From the NCBI GenBank assembly GCA_949358305.1, contig OX442319.1:2048001-2108000 (forward strand): 60,000 nucleotides of DNA, written 5' to 3'. The notes under the pieces were generated by a model. It searched no databases. It was not told the origin of the DNA and saw only the letters and a program-made list of their open reading frames with translations. The DNA comes from Strigamia acuminata. Taxonomy: Eukaryota; Arthropoda; Chilopoda; Geophilomorpha; Linotaeniidae. The position numbers and the translations under genes are program-made. This document shows positions 31,243-44,219 of the stretch, in pieces. Position 1 is the stretch's first letter; every line of letters starts with the position of its first letter.

Positions 31243-34200
31243 TTAAGCAGCATCGGGTCTGGTTAGTACTTGGATGGGTGACCGCCTGGGAATCCCAGAT
31301 GTCGTTCTCTTCGTTTTTATTTTTTTACTTTTTGCATTTTCAATTTTGTTTGCTGAGTGTGCATTATTACTAAAATTCACAGCTTGTACTGATGTGAACG
31401 ACCATACCACGCTGAAAACACCGGTTCTCGTCCGATCCCCGAAGTTAAGCAGCATCGGGTCTGGTTAGTACTTGGATGGGTGACCGCCTGGGAATCCCAG
31501 ATGTTGTTCTCTTCATTTTTATTTTTTTACTTTTTGCATTTTCAATTTTGTTTGCTGATCATTCAGTATAACTAAAATTATTAGCTCTTACTGATGTGAA
31601 CATCCATACCATGCTGAAAACACCGGTTCTCGTCCGATCCCCGAAGTTAAGCAGCATCGGGTCTGGTTAGTACTTGGATGGGTGACTGCCTGGGAATCCC
31701 AGATGTCGTTCTCTTCGTTTTTATTTTTTTACTTTTTGCATTTTCAATTTTGTTTGCTGAGTGTGCATTATTACTAAAATTCACAGATTGTACTGATGTG
31801 AACGACCATACCACGCTGAAAACACCGGTTCTCGTCCGATCCCCGAAGTTAAGCAGCATCGGGTCTGGTTAGTACTTGGATGGGTGACCGCCTGGGAATC
31901 CCAGATGTCGTTCTCTTCGTTTCTTATTTTTTTACTTTTTGCATTTTCAATTTTGTTTGCTGAGTGTGCATTATTACTAAAATTCACAGCTTGTACTGAT
32001 GTGAACGACCATACCACGCTGAAAACACCGGTTCTCGTCCGATCCCCGAAGTTAAGCAGCATCGGGTCTGGTTAGTACTTGGATGGGTGACCGCCTGGGA
32101 ATCCCAGATGTCGTTCTCTTCGTTTTTATTTTTTTACTTTTTGCATTTTCAATTTTGTTTGCTGAGTGTGCATTATTACTAAAATTCACAGCTTGTACTG
32201 ATGTGAACGACCATACCACGCTGAAAACACCGGTTCTCGTCCGATCCCCGAAGTTAAGCAGCATCGGGTCTGGTTAGTACTTGGATGGGTGACCGCCTGG
32301 GAATCCCAGATGTCGTTCTCTTCGTTTTTATTTTTTTACTTTTTGCATTTTCAATTTTGTTTGCTGATCATTCAGTATAACTAAAATTATTAGCTCTTAC
32401 TGATGTGAACGACCATACCATGCTGAAAACACCGGTTCTCGTCCGATCCCCGAAGTTAAGCAGCATCGGGTCTGGTTAGTACTTGGATGGGTGACCGCCT
32501 GGGAATCCCAGATGTCGTTCTCTTCGTTTTTATTTTTTTACTTTTTGCATTTTCAATTTTGTTTGCTGAGTGTGCATTATTACTAAAATTCGCAGCTTGT
32601 ACTGATGTGAACGACCATACCACGCTGAAAACACCGGTTCTCGTCCGATCCCCGAAGTTAAGCAGCATCGGGTCTGGTTAGTACTTGGATGGGTGACCGC
32701 CTGGGAATCCCAGATGTCGTTCTCTTCGTTTTTATTTTTTTACTTTTTGCATTTTCAATTTTGTTTGCTGAGCATTCAGTATAACTAAAATTATTAGCTC
32801 TTACTGATGTGAACGACCATACCATGCTGAAAACACCGGTTCTCGTCCGATCCCCGAAGTTAAGCAGCATCGGGTCTGGTTAGTACTTGGATGGGTGACC
32901 GCCTGGGAATCCCAGATGTCGTTCTCTTCGTTTTTATTTTTTTACTTTTTGCATTTTCAATTTTGTTTGCTGAGTGTGCATTATTACTAAAATTCACAGA
33001 TTGTACTGATGTGAACGACCATACCACGCTGAAAACACCGGTTCTCGTCCGATCCCCGAAGTTAAGCAGCATCGGGTCTGGTTAGTACTTGGATGGGTGA
33101 CCGCCTGGGAATCCCAGATGTCGTTCTCTTCGTTTCTTATTTTTTTACTTTTTGCATTTTCAATTTTGTTTGCTGAGTGTGCATTATTACTAAAATTCAC
33201 AGCTTGTACTGATGTGAACGACCATACCACGCTGAAAACACCGGTTCTCGTCCGATCCCCGAAGTTAAGCAGCATCGGGTCTGGTTAGTACTTGGATGGG
33301 TGACCGCCTGGGAATCCCAGATGTCGTTCTCTTCGTTTTTATTTTTTTACTTTTTGCATTTTCAATTTTGTTTGCTGAGTGTGCATTATTACTAAAATTC
33401 ACAGCTTGTACTGATGTGAACGACCATACCACGCTGAAAACACCGGTTCTCGTCCGATCCCCGAAGTTAAGCAGCATCGGGTCTGGTTAGTACTTGGATG
33501 GGTGACCGCCTGGGAATCCCAGATGTTGTTCTCTTCATTTTTATTTTTTTACTTTTTGCATTTTCAATTTTGTTTGCTGATCATTCAGTATAACTAAAAT
33601 TATTAGCTCTTACTGATGTGAACATCCATACCATGCTGAAAACACCGGTTCTCGTCCGATCCCCGAAGTTAAGCAGCATCGGGTCTGGTTAGTACTTGGA
33701 TGGGTGACTGCCTGGGAATCCCAGATGTCGTTCTCTTCGTTTTTATTTTTTTACTTTTTGCATTTTCAATTTTGTTTGCTGAGTGTGCATTATTACTAAA
33801 ATTCACAGATTGTACTGATGTGAACGACCATACCACGCTGAAAACACCGGTTCTCGTCCGATCCCCGAAGTTAAGCAGCATCGGGTCTGGTTAGTACTTG
33901 GATGGGTGACCGCCTGGGAATCCCAGATGTCGTTCTCTTCGTTTCTTATTTTTTTACTTTTTGCATTTTCAATTTTGTTTGCTGAGTGTGCATTATTACT
34001 AAAATTCACAGCTTGTACTGATGTGAACGACCATACCACGCTGAAAACACCGGTTCTCGTCCGATCCCCGAAGTTAAGCAGCATCGGGTCTGGTTAGTAC
34101 TTGGATGGGTGACCGCCTGGGAATCCCAGATGTCGTTCTCTTCGTTTTTATTTTTTTACTTTTTGCATTTTCAATTTTGTTTGCTGAGTGTGCATTATTA

Positions 34201-34290
34201 CTAAAATTCACAGCTTGTACTGATGTGAACGACCATACCACGCTGAAAACACCGGTTCTCGTCCGATCCCCGAAGTTAAGCAGCATCGGG
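31243..34290 (+). repeat. Tandem 10-unit duplication, 2,022-bp offset
   Basis: The series CACAGATTG, CGTTTCTTATTT and CATCC-type genes at about 31.2-32.3 kb recurs at +2,022 (ten units plus two 1-bp insertions). An overlapping 3,639-bp offset links the GAGCATTCAG spacer and its neighbours at 29.0 and 32.7 kb. Confidence 0.75.
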
Positions 34291-36500
34291 TCTGGTTAGT
34301 ACTTGGATGGGTGACCGCCTGGGAATCCCAGATGTTGTTCTCTTCATTTTTATTTTTTTACTTTTTGCATTTTCAATTTTGTTTGCTGATCATTCAGTAT
34401 AACTAAAATTATTAGCTCTTACTGATGTGAACATCCATACCATGCTGAAAACACCGGTTCTCGTCCGATCCCCGAAGTTAAGCAGCATCGGGTCTGGTTA
34501 GTACTTGGATGGGTGACTGCCTGGGAATCCCAGATGTCGTTCTCTTCGTTTTTATTTTTTTACTTTTTGCATTTTCAATTTTGTTTGCTGAGTGTGCATT
34601 ATTACTAAAATTCACAGCTTGTACTGATGTGAACGACCATACCACGCTGAAAACATTGGTTCTCGTCCGATCCCCGAAGTTAAGCAGCATCGGGTTTGGT
34701 TAGTACTTGGATGGGTGACCGCCTGGGAATCCCAGATGTCGTTCTCTTCGTTTTTATTTTTTTACTTTTTGCATTTTCAATTTTGTTTGCTGAGTGTGCA
34801 TTATTACTAAAATTCACAGCTTGTACTGATGTGAACGACCATACCACGCTGAAAACACCGGTTCTCGTCCGATCCCCGAAGTTAAGTAGCATCGGGTCTG
34901 GTTAGTACTTGGATGGGTGACCGCCTGGGAATCCCAGATGTCGTTCTCTTCGTTTTTATTTTTTTACTTTTTGCATTTTCAATTTTGTTTGCTGAGTGTG
35001 CATTATTACTAAAATTCACAGCTTGTACTGATGTGAACGACCATACCACGCTGAAAACACCGGTTCTCGTCCGATCCCCGAAGTTAAGCAGCATCGGGTC
35101 TGGTTAGTACTTGGATGGGTGACCGCCTGGGAATCCCAGATGTCGTTCTCTTCGTTTTTATTTTTTTACTTTTTGCATTTTTAATTTTGTTTGCTGAGTG
35201 TGCATTATTACTAAAATTCACAGCTTGTACTGATGTGAACGACCATACCACGCTGAAAACACTGGTTCTCGTCCGATCCCCGAAGTTAAGCAGCATCGGG
35301 TCTGGTTAGTACTTGGATGGGTGACCGCCTGGGAATCCCAGATGTCGTTCTCTTCGTTTTTATTTTTTTACTTTTTGCATTTTCAATTTTGTTTGCTGAG
35401 TGTGCATTATTACTAAAATTCACAGCTTGTACTGATGTGAACGACCATACCACGCTGAAAACACCGGTTCTCGTCCGATCCCCGAAGTTAAGCAGCATCG
35501 GGTCTGGTTAGTACTTGGATGGGTGACCGCCTGGGAATCCCAGATGTTGTTCTCTTCATTTTTATTTTTTTACTTTTTGCATTTTCAATTTTGTTTGCTG
35601 ATCATTCAGTATAACTAAAATTATTAGCTCTTACTGATGTGAACAACCATACCATGCTGAAAACACCGGTTCTCATCCGATCCCCGAAGTTAAGCAGCAT
35701 CGGGTCTGGTTAGTACTTGGATGGGTGACTGCCTGGGAATCCCAGATGTCGTTCTCTTCGTTTTTATTTTTTTACTTTTTGCATTTTCAATTTTGTTTGC
35801 TGAGTGTGCATTATTACTAAAATTCACAGCTTGTACTGATGTGAACGACCATTCCACGCTGAAAACACCGGTTCTCGTCCGATCCCCGAAGTTAAGCAGC
35901 ATCAGGTCTTTTTAGTACTTGGATGGGTGACCGCCTGGGAATCCCAGATGTCGTTCTCTTTGTTTTTATTTTTTTACTTTTTGCATTTTCAATTTTGTTT
36001 GCTGAGTGTGCATTATTACTAAAATTCACAGCTTGTACTGATGTGAACGACCATACCACGCTGAAAACACCGGTTCTCGTCCGATCCCCGAAGTTAAGCA
36101 GCATCGGGTCTGGTTAGTACTTGGATGGGTGACCGCCTGGGAATCCCAGATGTCGTTCTCTTCGTTTTTATTTTTTTACTTTTTGCATTTTCAATTTTGT
36201 TTGCTGAGTGTGCATTATTACTAAAATTCGCAGCTTGTACTGATGTGAACGACCATACCACGCTGAAAACACCGGTTCTCGTCCGATCCCCGAAGTTAAG
36301 CAGCATCGGGTCTGGTTAGTACTTGGATGGGTGACCGCCTGGGAATCCCAGATGTCGTTCTCTCCGTTTTTATTTTTTTACTTTTTGCATTTTCAATTTT
36401 GTTTGCTGATCATTCAGTATAACTAAAATTATTAGCTCTTACTGATGTGAACGACCATACCATGCTGAAAACACCGGTTCTCGTCCGATCCCCGAAGTTA
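34290..36500 (+). repeat. 5S block duplicated 15,910 bp away (copy 2)
   Basis: Second copy of 18380-20590; it has at least one later private change (AAGTAGCATC at about 34886). Confidence 0.8.
35841..35958 (+). pseudogene. 5S rRNA gene with internal TTTTT, second copy
   Basis: Same changes as the gene at 19931; TTTTT at 35909-35913. Confidence 0.7.
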
Positions 36501-39075
36501 AGCAGCATCGGGTCTGGTTAGTACTTGGATGGGTGACCGCCTGGGAATCCCAGAAGTCGTTCTCTTCGTTTTTATTTTTTTACTTTTTGCATTTTCAATT
36601 TTGTTTGCTGAGTGTGCATTATTACTAAAATTCGCAGCTTGTACTGATGTGAACGACCATACCATGCTGAAAACACCGGTTCTCGTCCGATCCCCGAAGT
36701 TAAGCAGCATCGGGTCTGGTTAGTACTTGGATGGGTGACCGCCTGGGAATCCCAGATGTTGTTCTCTTCGTTTTTATTTTTTTACTTTTTGCATTTTCAA
36801 TTTTGTTTGCTGAGTGTGCATTATTACTAAAATTCACAGCTTGTACTGATGTGAACGACCATACCACGCTGAAAACACCGGTTCTCGTCCGATCCCCGAA
36901 GTTAAGCAGCATCGGGTCTGGTTAGTACTTGGATGGGTGACCGCTTTGGAATCCCAGATGTCGTTCTCTTCGTTTTTATTTTTTTACTTTTTGCATTTTC
37001 AATTTTGTTTGCTGATCATTCAGTATAACTAAAATTAGTAGCTCTTACTGATGTGAACGACCATACCACGCTGAAAACACCGGTTCTCGTCCGATCCCCG
37101 AAGTTAAGCAGCATCGGGTCTGGTTAGTACTTGGATGGGTGACCGCCTGGGAATCCCAGATGTCGTTCTCTTCGTTTTTATTTTTTTACTTTTTGCATTT
37201 TCAATTTTGTTTGCTGAGTGTGCATTATTACTAAAATTCGCAGCTTGTACTGATGTGAACGACCATACCACGCTGAAAACACCGGTTCTCGTCCGATCCC
37301 CGAAGTTAAGCAGCATCGGGTCTGGTTAGTACTTGGATGGGTGACCGCCTGGGAATCCCAGATGTCGTTCTCTCCGTTTTTATTTTTTTACTTTTTGCAT
37401 TTTCAATTTTGTTTGCTGATCATTCAGTATAACTAAAATTATTAGCTCTTACTGATGTGAACGACCATACCATGCTGAAAACACCGGTTCTCGTCCGATC
37501 CCCGAAGTTAAGCAGCATCGGGTCTGGTTAGTACTTGGATGGGTGACCGCCTGGGAATCCCAGATGTTGTTCTCTTCGTTTTTATTTTTTTACTTTTTGC
37601 ATTTTCAATTTTGTTTGCTGAGTGTGCATTATTACTAAAATTCACAGCTTGTACTGATGTGAACGACCATACCACGCTGAAAACACCGGTTCTCGTCCGA
37701 TCCCCGAAGTTAAGCAGCATCGGGTCTGGTTAGTACTTGGATGGGTGACCGCTTTGGAATCCCAGATGTCGTTCTCTTCGTTTTTATTTTTTTACTTTTT
37801 GCATTTTCAATTTTGTTTGCTGATCATTCAGTATAACTAAAATTAGTAGCTCTTACTGATGTGAACGACCATACCATGCTGAAAACACCGGTTCTCGTCC
37901 GATCCCCGAAGTTAAGCAGCATCGGGTCTGGTTAGTACTTGGATGGGTGACCGCCTGGGAATCCCAGATGTCGTTCTCTTCGTTTTTATTTTTTTACTTT
38001 TTTGCATTTTCAATTTTGTTTGCTGAGTGTGCATTATTACTAAAATTCACAGCTTGTACTGATGTGAACGACCATACCACGCTGAAAACACCGGTTCTCG
38101 TCCGATCCCCGAAGTTAAGCAGCATCGGGTCTGGTTAGTACTTGGATGGGTGACCGCCTGGGAATCCCAGATGTCGTTCTCTTCGTTTTTATTTTTTTAC
38201 TTTTTGCATTTTCAATTTTGTTTGCTGATCATTCAGTATAACTAAAATTATTAGCTCTTACTGATGTGAACGACCATACCATGCTGAAAACACCGGTTCT
38301 CGTCCGATCCCCGAAGTTAAGCAGCATCGGGTCTGGTTAGTACTTGGATGGGTGACCGCCTGGGAATCCCAGATGTTGTTCTCTTCGTTTTTATTTTTTT
38401 ACTTTTTTGCATTTTCAATTTTGTTTGCTGAGTGTGCATTATTACTAAAATTCACAGCTTGTACTGATGTGAACGACCATACCATGCTGAAAACACCGGT
38501 TCTCGTCCGATCCCCGAAGTTAAGCAGCATCGGGTCTGGTTAGTACTTGGATGGGTGACCGCCTGGGAATCCCAGATGTCGTTCTCTTCGTTTTTATTTT
38601 TTTACTTTTTGCATTTTCAATTTTGTTTGCTGATCATTCAGTATAACTAAAATTATTAGCTCTTACTGATGTGAACGACCATACCATGCTGAAAACACCG
38701 GTTCTCGTCCGATCCCCGAAGTTAAGCAGCATCGGGTCTGGTTAGTACTTGGATGGGTGACCGCCTGGGAATCCCAGATGTTGTTCTCTTCGTTTTTATT
38801 TTTTTACTTTTTTGCATTTTCAATTTTGTTTGCTGAGTGTGCATTATTACTAAAATTCACAGCTTGTACTGATGTGAACGACCATACCATGCTGAAAACA
38901 CCGGTTCTCGTCCGATCCCCGAAGTTAAGCAGCATCGGGTCTGGTTAGTACTTGGATGGGTGACCGCCTGGGAATCCCAGATGTCGTTCTCTTCGTTTTT
39001 ATTTTTTTACTTTTTGCATTTTCAATTTTGTTTGCTGATCATTCAGTATAACTAAAATTATTAGCTCTTACTGAT

Positions 39076-39100
39076 GTGAACGACCATACCATGCTGAAAA
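39076..39100 (+). pseudogene. 5S rRNA gene, 5' fragment (nt 1-25) split by solo LTR
   Basis: Nt 1-25 of a T17-class gene with a class A spacer, ending in target duplication GAAAA. Confidence 0.95.
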
Positions 39101-39647
39101 TGTTGATGTGTAAAACATCATTTGATCTGATATGGATCCTATTCTATTACTTTATTAATATGTTTCTAGTTATATATTCTCGTATTATTGTTTTACAATG
39201 TTTATATCGATTAGTTATATCGTTATTCCATATTTTCTTTAATCCGTGCTTGAATGCACGATGCTATGTTCTTTTAATTGTGTTTGACATTAAGCACGTT
39301 GCAGTTGCTATCTGTTTTGTGCTTATAGTGTATTATTCCGCCACTAGTTGGCGTTACTGTTGTTTTCTGTTATCCAAGATGGCGACGGCCATGACTTTCA
39401 GCCAGCCTCTTGTTTTTCATGCAATTATGGACTCCTACGTGAGTATTTTTGTTGATATTAAATTTATTTTATGCTTTTAAGCATTCAGTGTTCTTTGTTA
39501 CGGCATATAAGTGCTTTGCACGGCCGTTTTTGGTCTGAATTATCGGTCTGGTTAATTCCGATAATCGTAGCCGCCATTTGCGATTTGACCACTCGTTTTT
39601 CCTTAGTTTGCACGATAATTCGTGCCAGTTTTTCGTCCTCTGCTACA
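39101..39647 (+). mobile_element. Solo LTR (547 bp) of a related copia element inside a 5S gene
   Basis: Begins TGTTGATGTG, ends CTCTGCTACA, and is flanked by a perfect 5-bp duplication GAAAA (39096-39100, 39648-39652), so it is an integrated LTR left after LTR-LTR recombination. It is diverged from the LTRs at 9197/15826 but shares the CTCTGCTACA end, TTATCCAA(G/C)ATGGCG, GTTATGGACTC/ATTATGGACTC and CATATAAG in the same order, so it belongs to a sister family. Orientation is the same as the 5S genes. No coding sequence. Confidence 0.92.
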
Positions 39648-39745
39648 GAAAACACCGGTTCTCGTCCGATCCCCGAAGTTAAGCAGCATCGGGTCTGGTT
39701 AGTACTTGGATGGGTGACCGCCTGGGAATCCCAGATGTCGTTCTC
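39648..39745 (+). pseudogene. 5S rRNA gene, 3' part (nt 21-118) with complete internal promoter
   Basis: Starts with the duplicated GAAAA and runs to the normal 3' end and terminator. Box A, intermediate element and box C are complete; a start at the normal distance would be about 39628, in the last 20 bp of the LTR. Confidence 0.9.
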
Positions 39746-41443
39746 TTCGTTTTTATTTTTTTACTTTTTGCATTTTCAATTTTGTTTGCTGAGTGTGCAT
39801 TATTACTAAAATTCGCAGCTTGTACTGATGTGAACGACCATACCACGCTGAAAACACCGGTTCTCGTCCGATCCCCGAAGTTAAGCAGCATCGGGTCTGG
39901 TTAGTACTTGGATGGGTGACCGCCTGGGAATCCCAGATGTCGTTCTCTTCGTTTTTATTTTTTTACTTTTTGCATTTTCAATTTTGTTTGCTGAGCATTC
40001 AGTATAACTAAAATTATTAGCTCTTACTGATGTGAACGACCATACCATGCTGAAAACACCGGTTCTCGTCCGATCCCCGAAGTTAAGCAGCATCGGGTCT
40101 GGTTAGTACTTGGATGGGTGACCGCCTGGGAATCCAAGATGTCGTTCTCTTCGTTTTTATTTTTTTACTTTTTGCATTTTCAATTTTGTTTGCTGAGTGT
40201 GCATTATTACTAAAATTCACAGCTTGTACTGATGTGAACGACCATACCACGCTGAAAACACCGGTTCTCGTCCGATCCCCGAAGTTAAGCAGCATCGGGT
40301 CTGGTTAGTACTTGGATGGGTGACCGCCTTGGAATCCCAGATGTCGTTCTCTTCGTTTTTATTTTTTTACTTTTTGCATTTTCAATTTTGTTTGCTGATC
40401 TTTCAGTATAACTAAAATTATTAGCTCTTACTGATGTGAACGACCATACCATGCTGAAAACACCGGTTCTCGTCCGATCCCCGAAGTTAAGCAGCATCGG
40501 GTCTGGTTAGTACTTGGATGGGTGACCGCCTGGGAATCCCAGATGTCGTTCTCTTCGTTTTTATTTTTTTACTTTTTGCATTTTCAATTTTGTTTGCTGA
40601 GTGTGCATTATTACTAAAATTCACAGCTTGTACTGATGTGAACGACCATACCACGCTGAAAACACCGGTTCTCGTCCGATCCCCGAAGTTAAGCAGCATC
40701 GGGTCTGGTTAGAACTTGGATGGGTGACCGCCTGGGAATCCCAGATGTCGTTCTCTTCGTTTTTATTTTTTTACTTTTTGCATTTTCAATTTTGCTTGCT
40801 GAGTGTGCATTATTACTAAAATTCGCAGCTTGTACTGATGTGAACGACCATACCACGCTGAAAACACCGGTTCTCGTCCGATCCCCCGAAGTTAAGCAGC
40901 ATCGGGTCTGGTTAGTACTTGGATGGGTGACCGCCTGGGAATCCCAGATGTCGTTCTCTTCGTTTTTATTTTTTTACTTTTTGCATTTTCAATTTTGTTT
41001 GCTGATCATTCAGTATAACTAAAATTATTAGCTCTTACTGATGTGAACGACCATACCATGCTGAAAACACCGGTTCTCGTCCGATCCCCGAAGTTAAGCA
41101 GCATCGGGTCTGGTTAGTACTTGGATGGGTGACCGCCTGGGAATCCCAGATGTCGTTCTCTTCGTTTTTATTTTTTTACTTTTTGCATTTTCAATTTTGT
41201 TTGCTGAGTGTGCATTATTACTAAAATTCACAGCTTGTACTGATGTGAACGACCATACCACGCTGAAAACACCGGTTCTCGTCCGATCCCCGAAGTTAAG
41301 CAGCATCGGGTCTGGTTAGTACTTGGATGGGTGACCGCCTGGGAATCCCAGATGTCGTTCTCTTCGTTTTTATTTTTTTACTTTTTGCATTTTCAATTTT
41401 GTTTGCTGAGTGTGCATTATTACTAAAATTCGCAGCTTGTACT

Positions 41444-41511
41444 GATGTCGTTCTCTTCGTTTGGTTAGTACTTGGATGGGTGACCGCCTGGGAATCCCAG
41501 ATGTCGTTCTC
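41444..41511 (+). pseudogene. Scrambled 5S unit lacking nt 1-69
   Basis: After the normal spacer end CTGATG the sequence jumps to the gene 3' end and start of terminator (TCGTTCTCTTCGTTT), then back to nt 70 (GGTTAGTACTT) and on to nt 118 (41463-41511). Helix I 5' strand and box A are missing. GATG at the first junction is shared by both partners. The unit is 149 bp. Twin at 43209-43276. Confidence 0.85.
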
Positions 41512-43208
41512 TTCGTTTTTATTTTTTTACTTTTTGCATTTTCAATTTTGTTTGCTGATCATTCAGTATAACTAAAATTATTAGCTCTTACTGATGTGAA
41601 CGACCATACCATGCTGAAAACACCGGTTCTCGTCCGATCCCCGAAGTTAAGCAGCATCGGGTCTGGTTAGTACTTGGATGGGTGACCGCCTGGGAATCCC
41701 AGATGTCGTTCTCTTCGTTTTTATTTTTTTACTTTTTGCATTTTCAATTTTGTTTGCTGAGTGTGCATTATTACTAAAATTCACAGCTTGTACTGATGTA
41801 AACGACCATACCACGCTGAAAACACCGGTTCTCGTCCGATCCCCGAAGTTAAGCAGCATCGGGTCTGGTTAGTACTTGGATGGGTGACCGCCTTGGAATC
41901 CCAGATGTCGTTCTCTTCGTTTTTATTTTTTTACTTTTTGCATTTTCAATTTTGTTTGCTGATCATTCAGTATAACTAAAATTATTAGCTCTTACTGATG
42001 TGAACGACCATACCATGCTGAAAACACCGGTTCTCGTCCGATCCCCGAAGTTAAGCAGCATCGCGTCTGGTTAGTACTTGGATGGGTGACCGCCTGGGAA
42101 TCCCAGATGTCGTTCTCTTCGTTTTTATTTTTTTACTTTTTGCATTTTCAATTTTGTTTGCTGAGTGTGCATTATTACTAAAATTCACAGCTTGTACTGA
42201 TGTGAACGACCATACCACGCTGAAAACACCGGTTCTCGTCCGATCCCCGAAGTTAAGCAGCATCGGGTCTGGTTAGTACTTGGATGGGTGACCGCCTGGG
42301 AATCCCAGATGTCGTTCTCTTCGTTTTTATTTTTTTACTTTTTGCATTTTCAATTTTGTTTGCTGATCATTCAGTATAACTAAAATTATTAGCTCTTACT
42401 GATGTGAACGACCATACCATGCTGAAAACACCGGTTCTCGTCCGATCCCCGAAGTTAAGCAGCATCGGGTCTGGTTAGTACTTGGATGGGTGACCGCCTG
42501 GGAATCCCAGATGTCGTTCTCTTCGTTTTTATTTTTTTACTTTTTGCATTTTCAATTTTGTTTGCTGAGTGTGCATTATTACTATAATTCACAGCTTGTA
42601 CTGATGTGAACGACCATACCACTCTGAAAACACCGGTTCTCGTCCGATCCCCGAAGTTAAGCAGCATCGGGTCTGGTTAGTACTTGGATGGGTGACCGCC
42701 TGGGAATCCCAGATGTCGTTCTCTTCGTTTTTATTTTTTTACTTTTTGCATTTTCAATTTTGTTTGCTGATCATTCAGTATAACTAAAATTATTAGCTCT
42801 TACTGATGTGAACGACCATACCATGCTGAAAACACCGGTTCTCGTCCGATCCCCGAAGTTAAGCAGCATCGGGTCTGGTTAGTACTTGGATGGGTGACCG
42901 CCTGGGAATCCCAGATGTCGTTCTCTTCGTTTTTATTTTTTTACTTTTTGCATTTTCAATTTTGTTTGCTGAGTGTGCATTATTACTAAAATTCACAGCT
43001 TGTACTGATGTGAACGACCATACCACGCTGAAAACACCGGTTCTCGTCCGATCCCCGAAGTTAAGCAGCATCGGGTCTGGTTAGTACTTGGATGGGTGAC
43101 TGCCTGGGAATCCCAGATGTCGTTCTCTTCGTTTTTATTTTTTTACTTTTTGCATTTTCAATTTTGTTTGCTGAGTGTGCATTATTACTAAAATTCGCAG
43201 CTTGTACT

Positions 43209-43276
43209 GATGTCGTTCTCTTCGTTTGGTTAGTACTTGGATGGGTGACCGCCTGGGAATCCCAGATGTCGTTCTC
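43209..43276 (+). pseudogene. Scrambled 5S unit, second copy
   Basis: Same junctions as the unit at 41444, exactly 1,765 bp downstream (eight 202-bp units plus the 149-bp unit), so it was copied by block duplication. Confidence 0.85.
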
Positions 43277-44219
43277 TTCGTTTTTATTTTTTTACTTTTT
43301 GCATTTTCAATTTTGTTTGCTGATCATTCAGTATAACTAAAATTATTAGCTCTTACTGATGTGAACGACCATACCATGCTGAAAACACCGGTTCTCGTCC
43401 GATCCCCGAAGTTAAGCAGCATCGGGTCTGGTTAGTACTTGGATGGGTGACCGCCTGGGAATCCCAGATGTCGTTCTCTTCGTTTTTATTTTTTTACTTT
43501 TTGCATTTTCAATTTTGTTTGCTGAGTGTGCATTATTACTAAAATTCACAGCTTGTACTGATGTAAACGACCATACCACGCTGAAAACACCGGTTCTCGT
43601 CCGATCCCCGAAGTTAAGCAGCATCGGGTCTGGTTAGTACTTGGATGGGTGACCGCCTTGGAATCCCAGATGTCGTTCTCTTCGTTTTTATTTTTTTACT
43701 TTTTGCATTTTCAATTTTGTTTGCTGATCATTCAGTATAACTAAAATTATTAGCTCTTACTGATGTGAACGACCATACCATGCTGAAAACACCGGTTCTC
43801 GTCCGATCCCCGAAGTTAAGCAGCATCGGGTCTGGTTAGTACTTGGATGGGTGACCGCCTGGGAATCCCAGATGTCGTTCTCTTCGTTTTTATTTTTTTA
43901 CTTTTTGCATTTTCAATTTTGTTTGCTGAGTGTGCATTATTACTAAAATTCACAGCTTGTACTGATGTGAACGACCATACCACGCTGAAAACACCGGTTC
44001 TCGTCCGATCCCCGAAGTTAAGCAGCATCGGGTCTGGTTAGTACTTGGATGGGTGACCGCCTGGGAATCCCAGATGTCGTTCTCTTCGTTTTTATTTTTT
44101 TACTTTTTGCATTTTCAATTTTGTTTGCTGATCATTCAGTATAACTAAAATTATTAGCTCTTACTGATGTGAACGACCATACCATGCTGAAAACATCGGT
44201 TCTCGTCCGATCCCCGAAG

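Larger units (their letters stand above)
16497..39100 (+). repeat. 5S rDNA tandem array, block 2 (112 complete units plus one split gene)
   Basis: Gene starts run from 16497 to 38871 or so at 202-bp steps. The total (16497 to 39076 = 22,579 bp) equals 112 x 202 after allowing for two 27-bp deletions (in genes at 24982 and 26571), six 1-bp spacer insertions (CGTTTCTTATTT, near 20861, 29495, 31111, 31921, 33133, 33942) and three 1-bp T-run insertions (near 37997, 38403, 38809). Each gene carries box A, intermediate element, box C and a T-rich terminator (TTTTTATTTTTTT). A and B spacers alternate as 404-bp dimers over much of 22.9-31 kb and 36-39 kb. All genes are on the plus strand. Confidence 0.97.

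Noticed and set aside
39076-39480. 134-codon open frame spanning 5S start and solo LTR
   Set aside because: Crosses the insertion junction, so it cannot be an ancestral gene; no domain.
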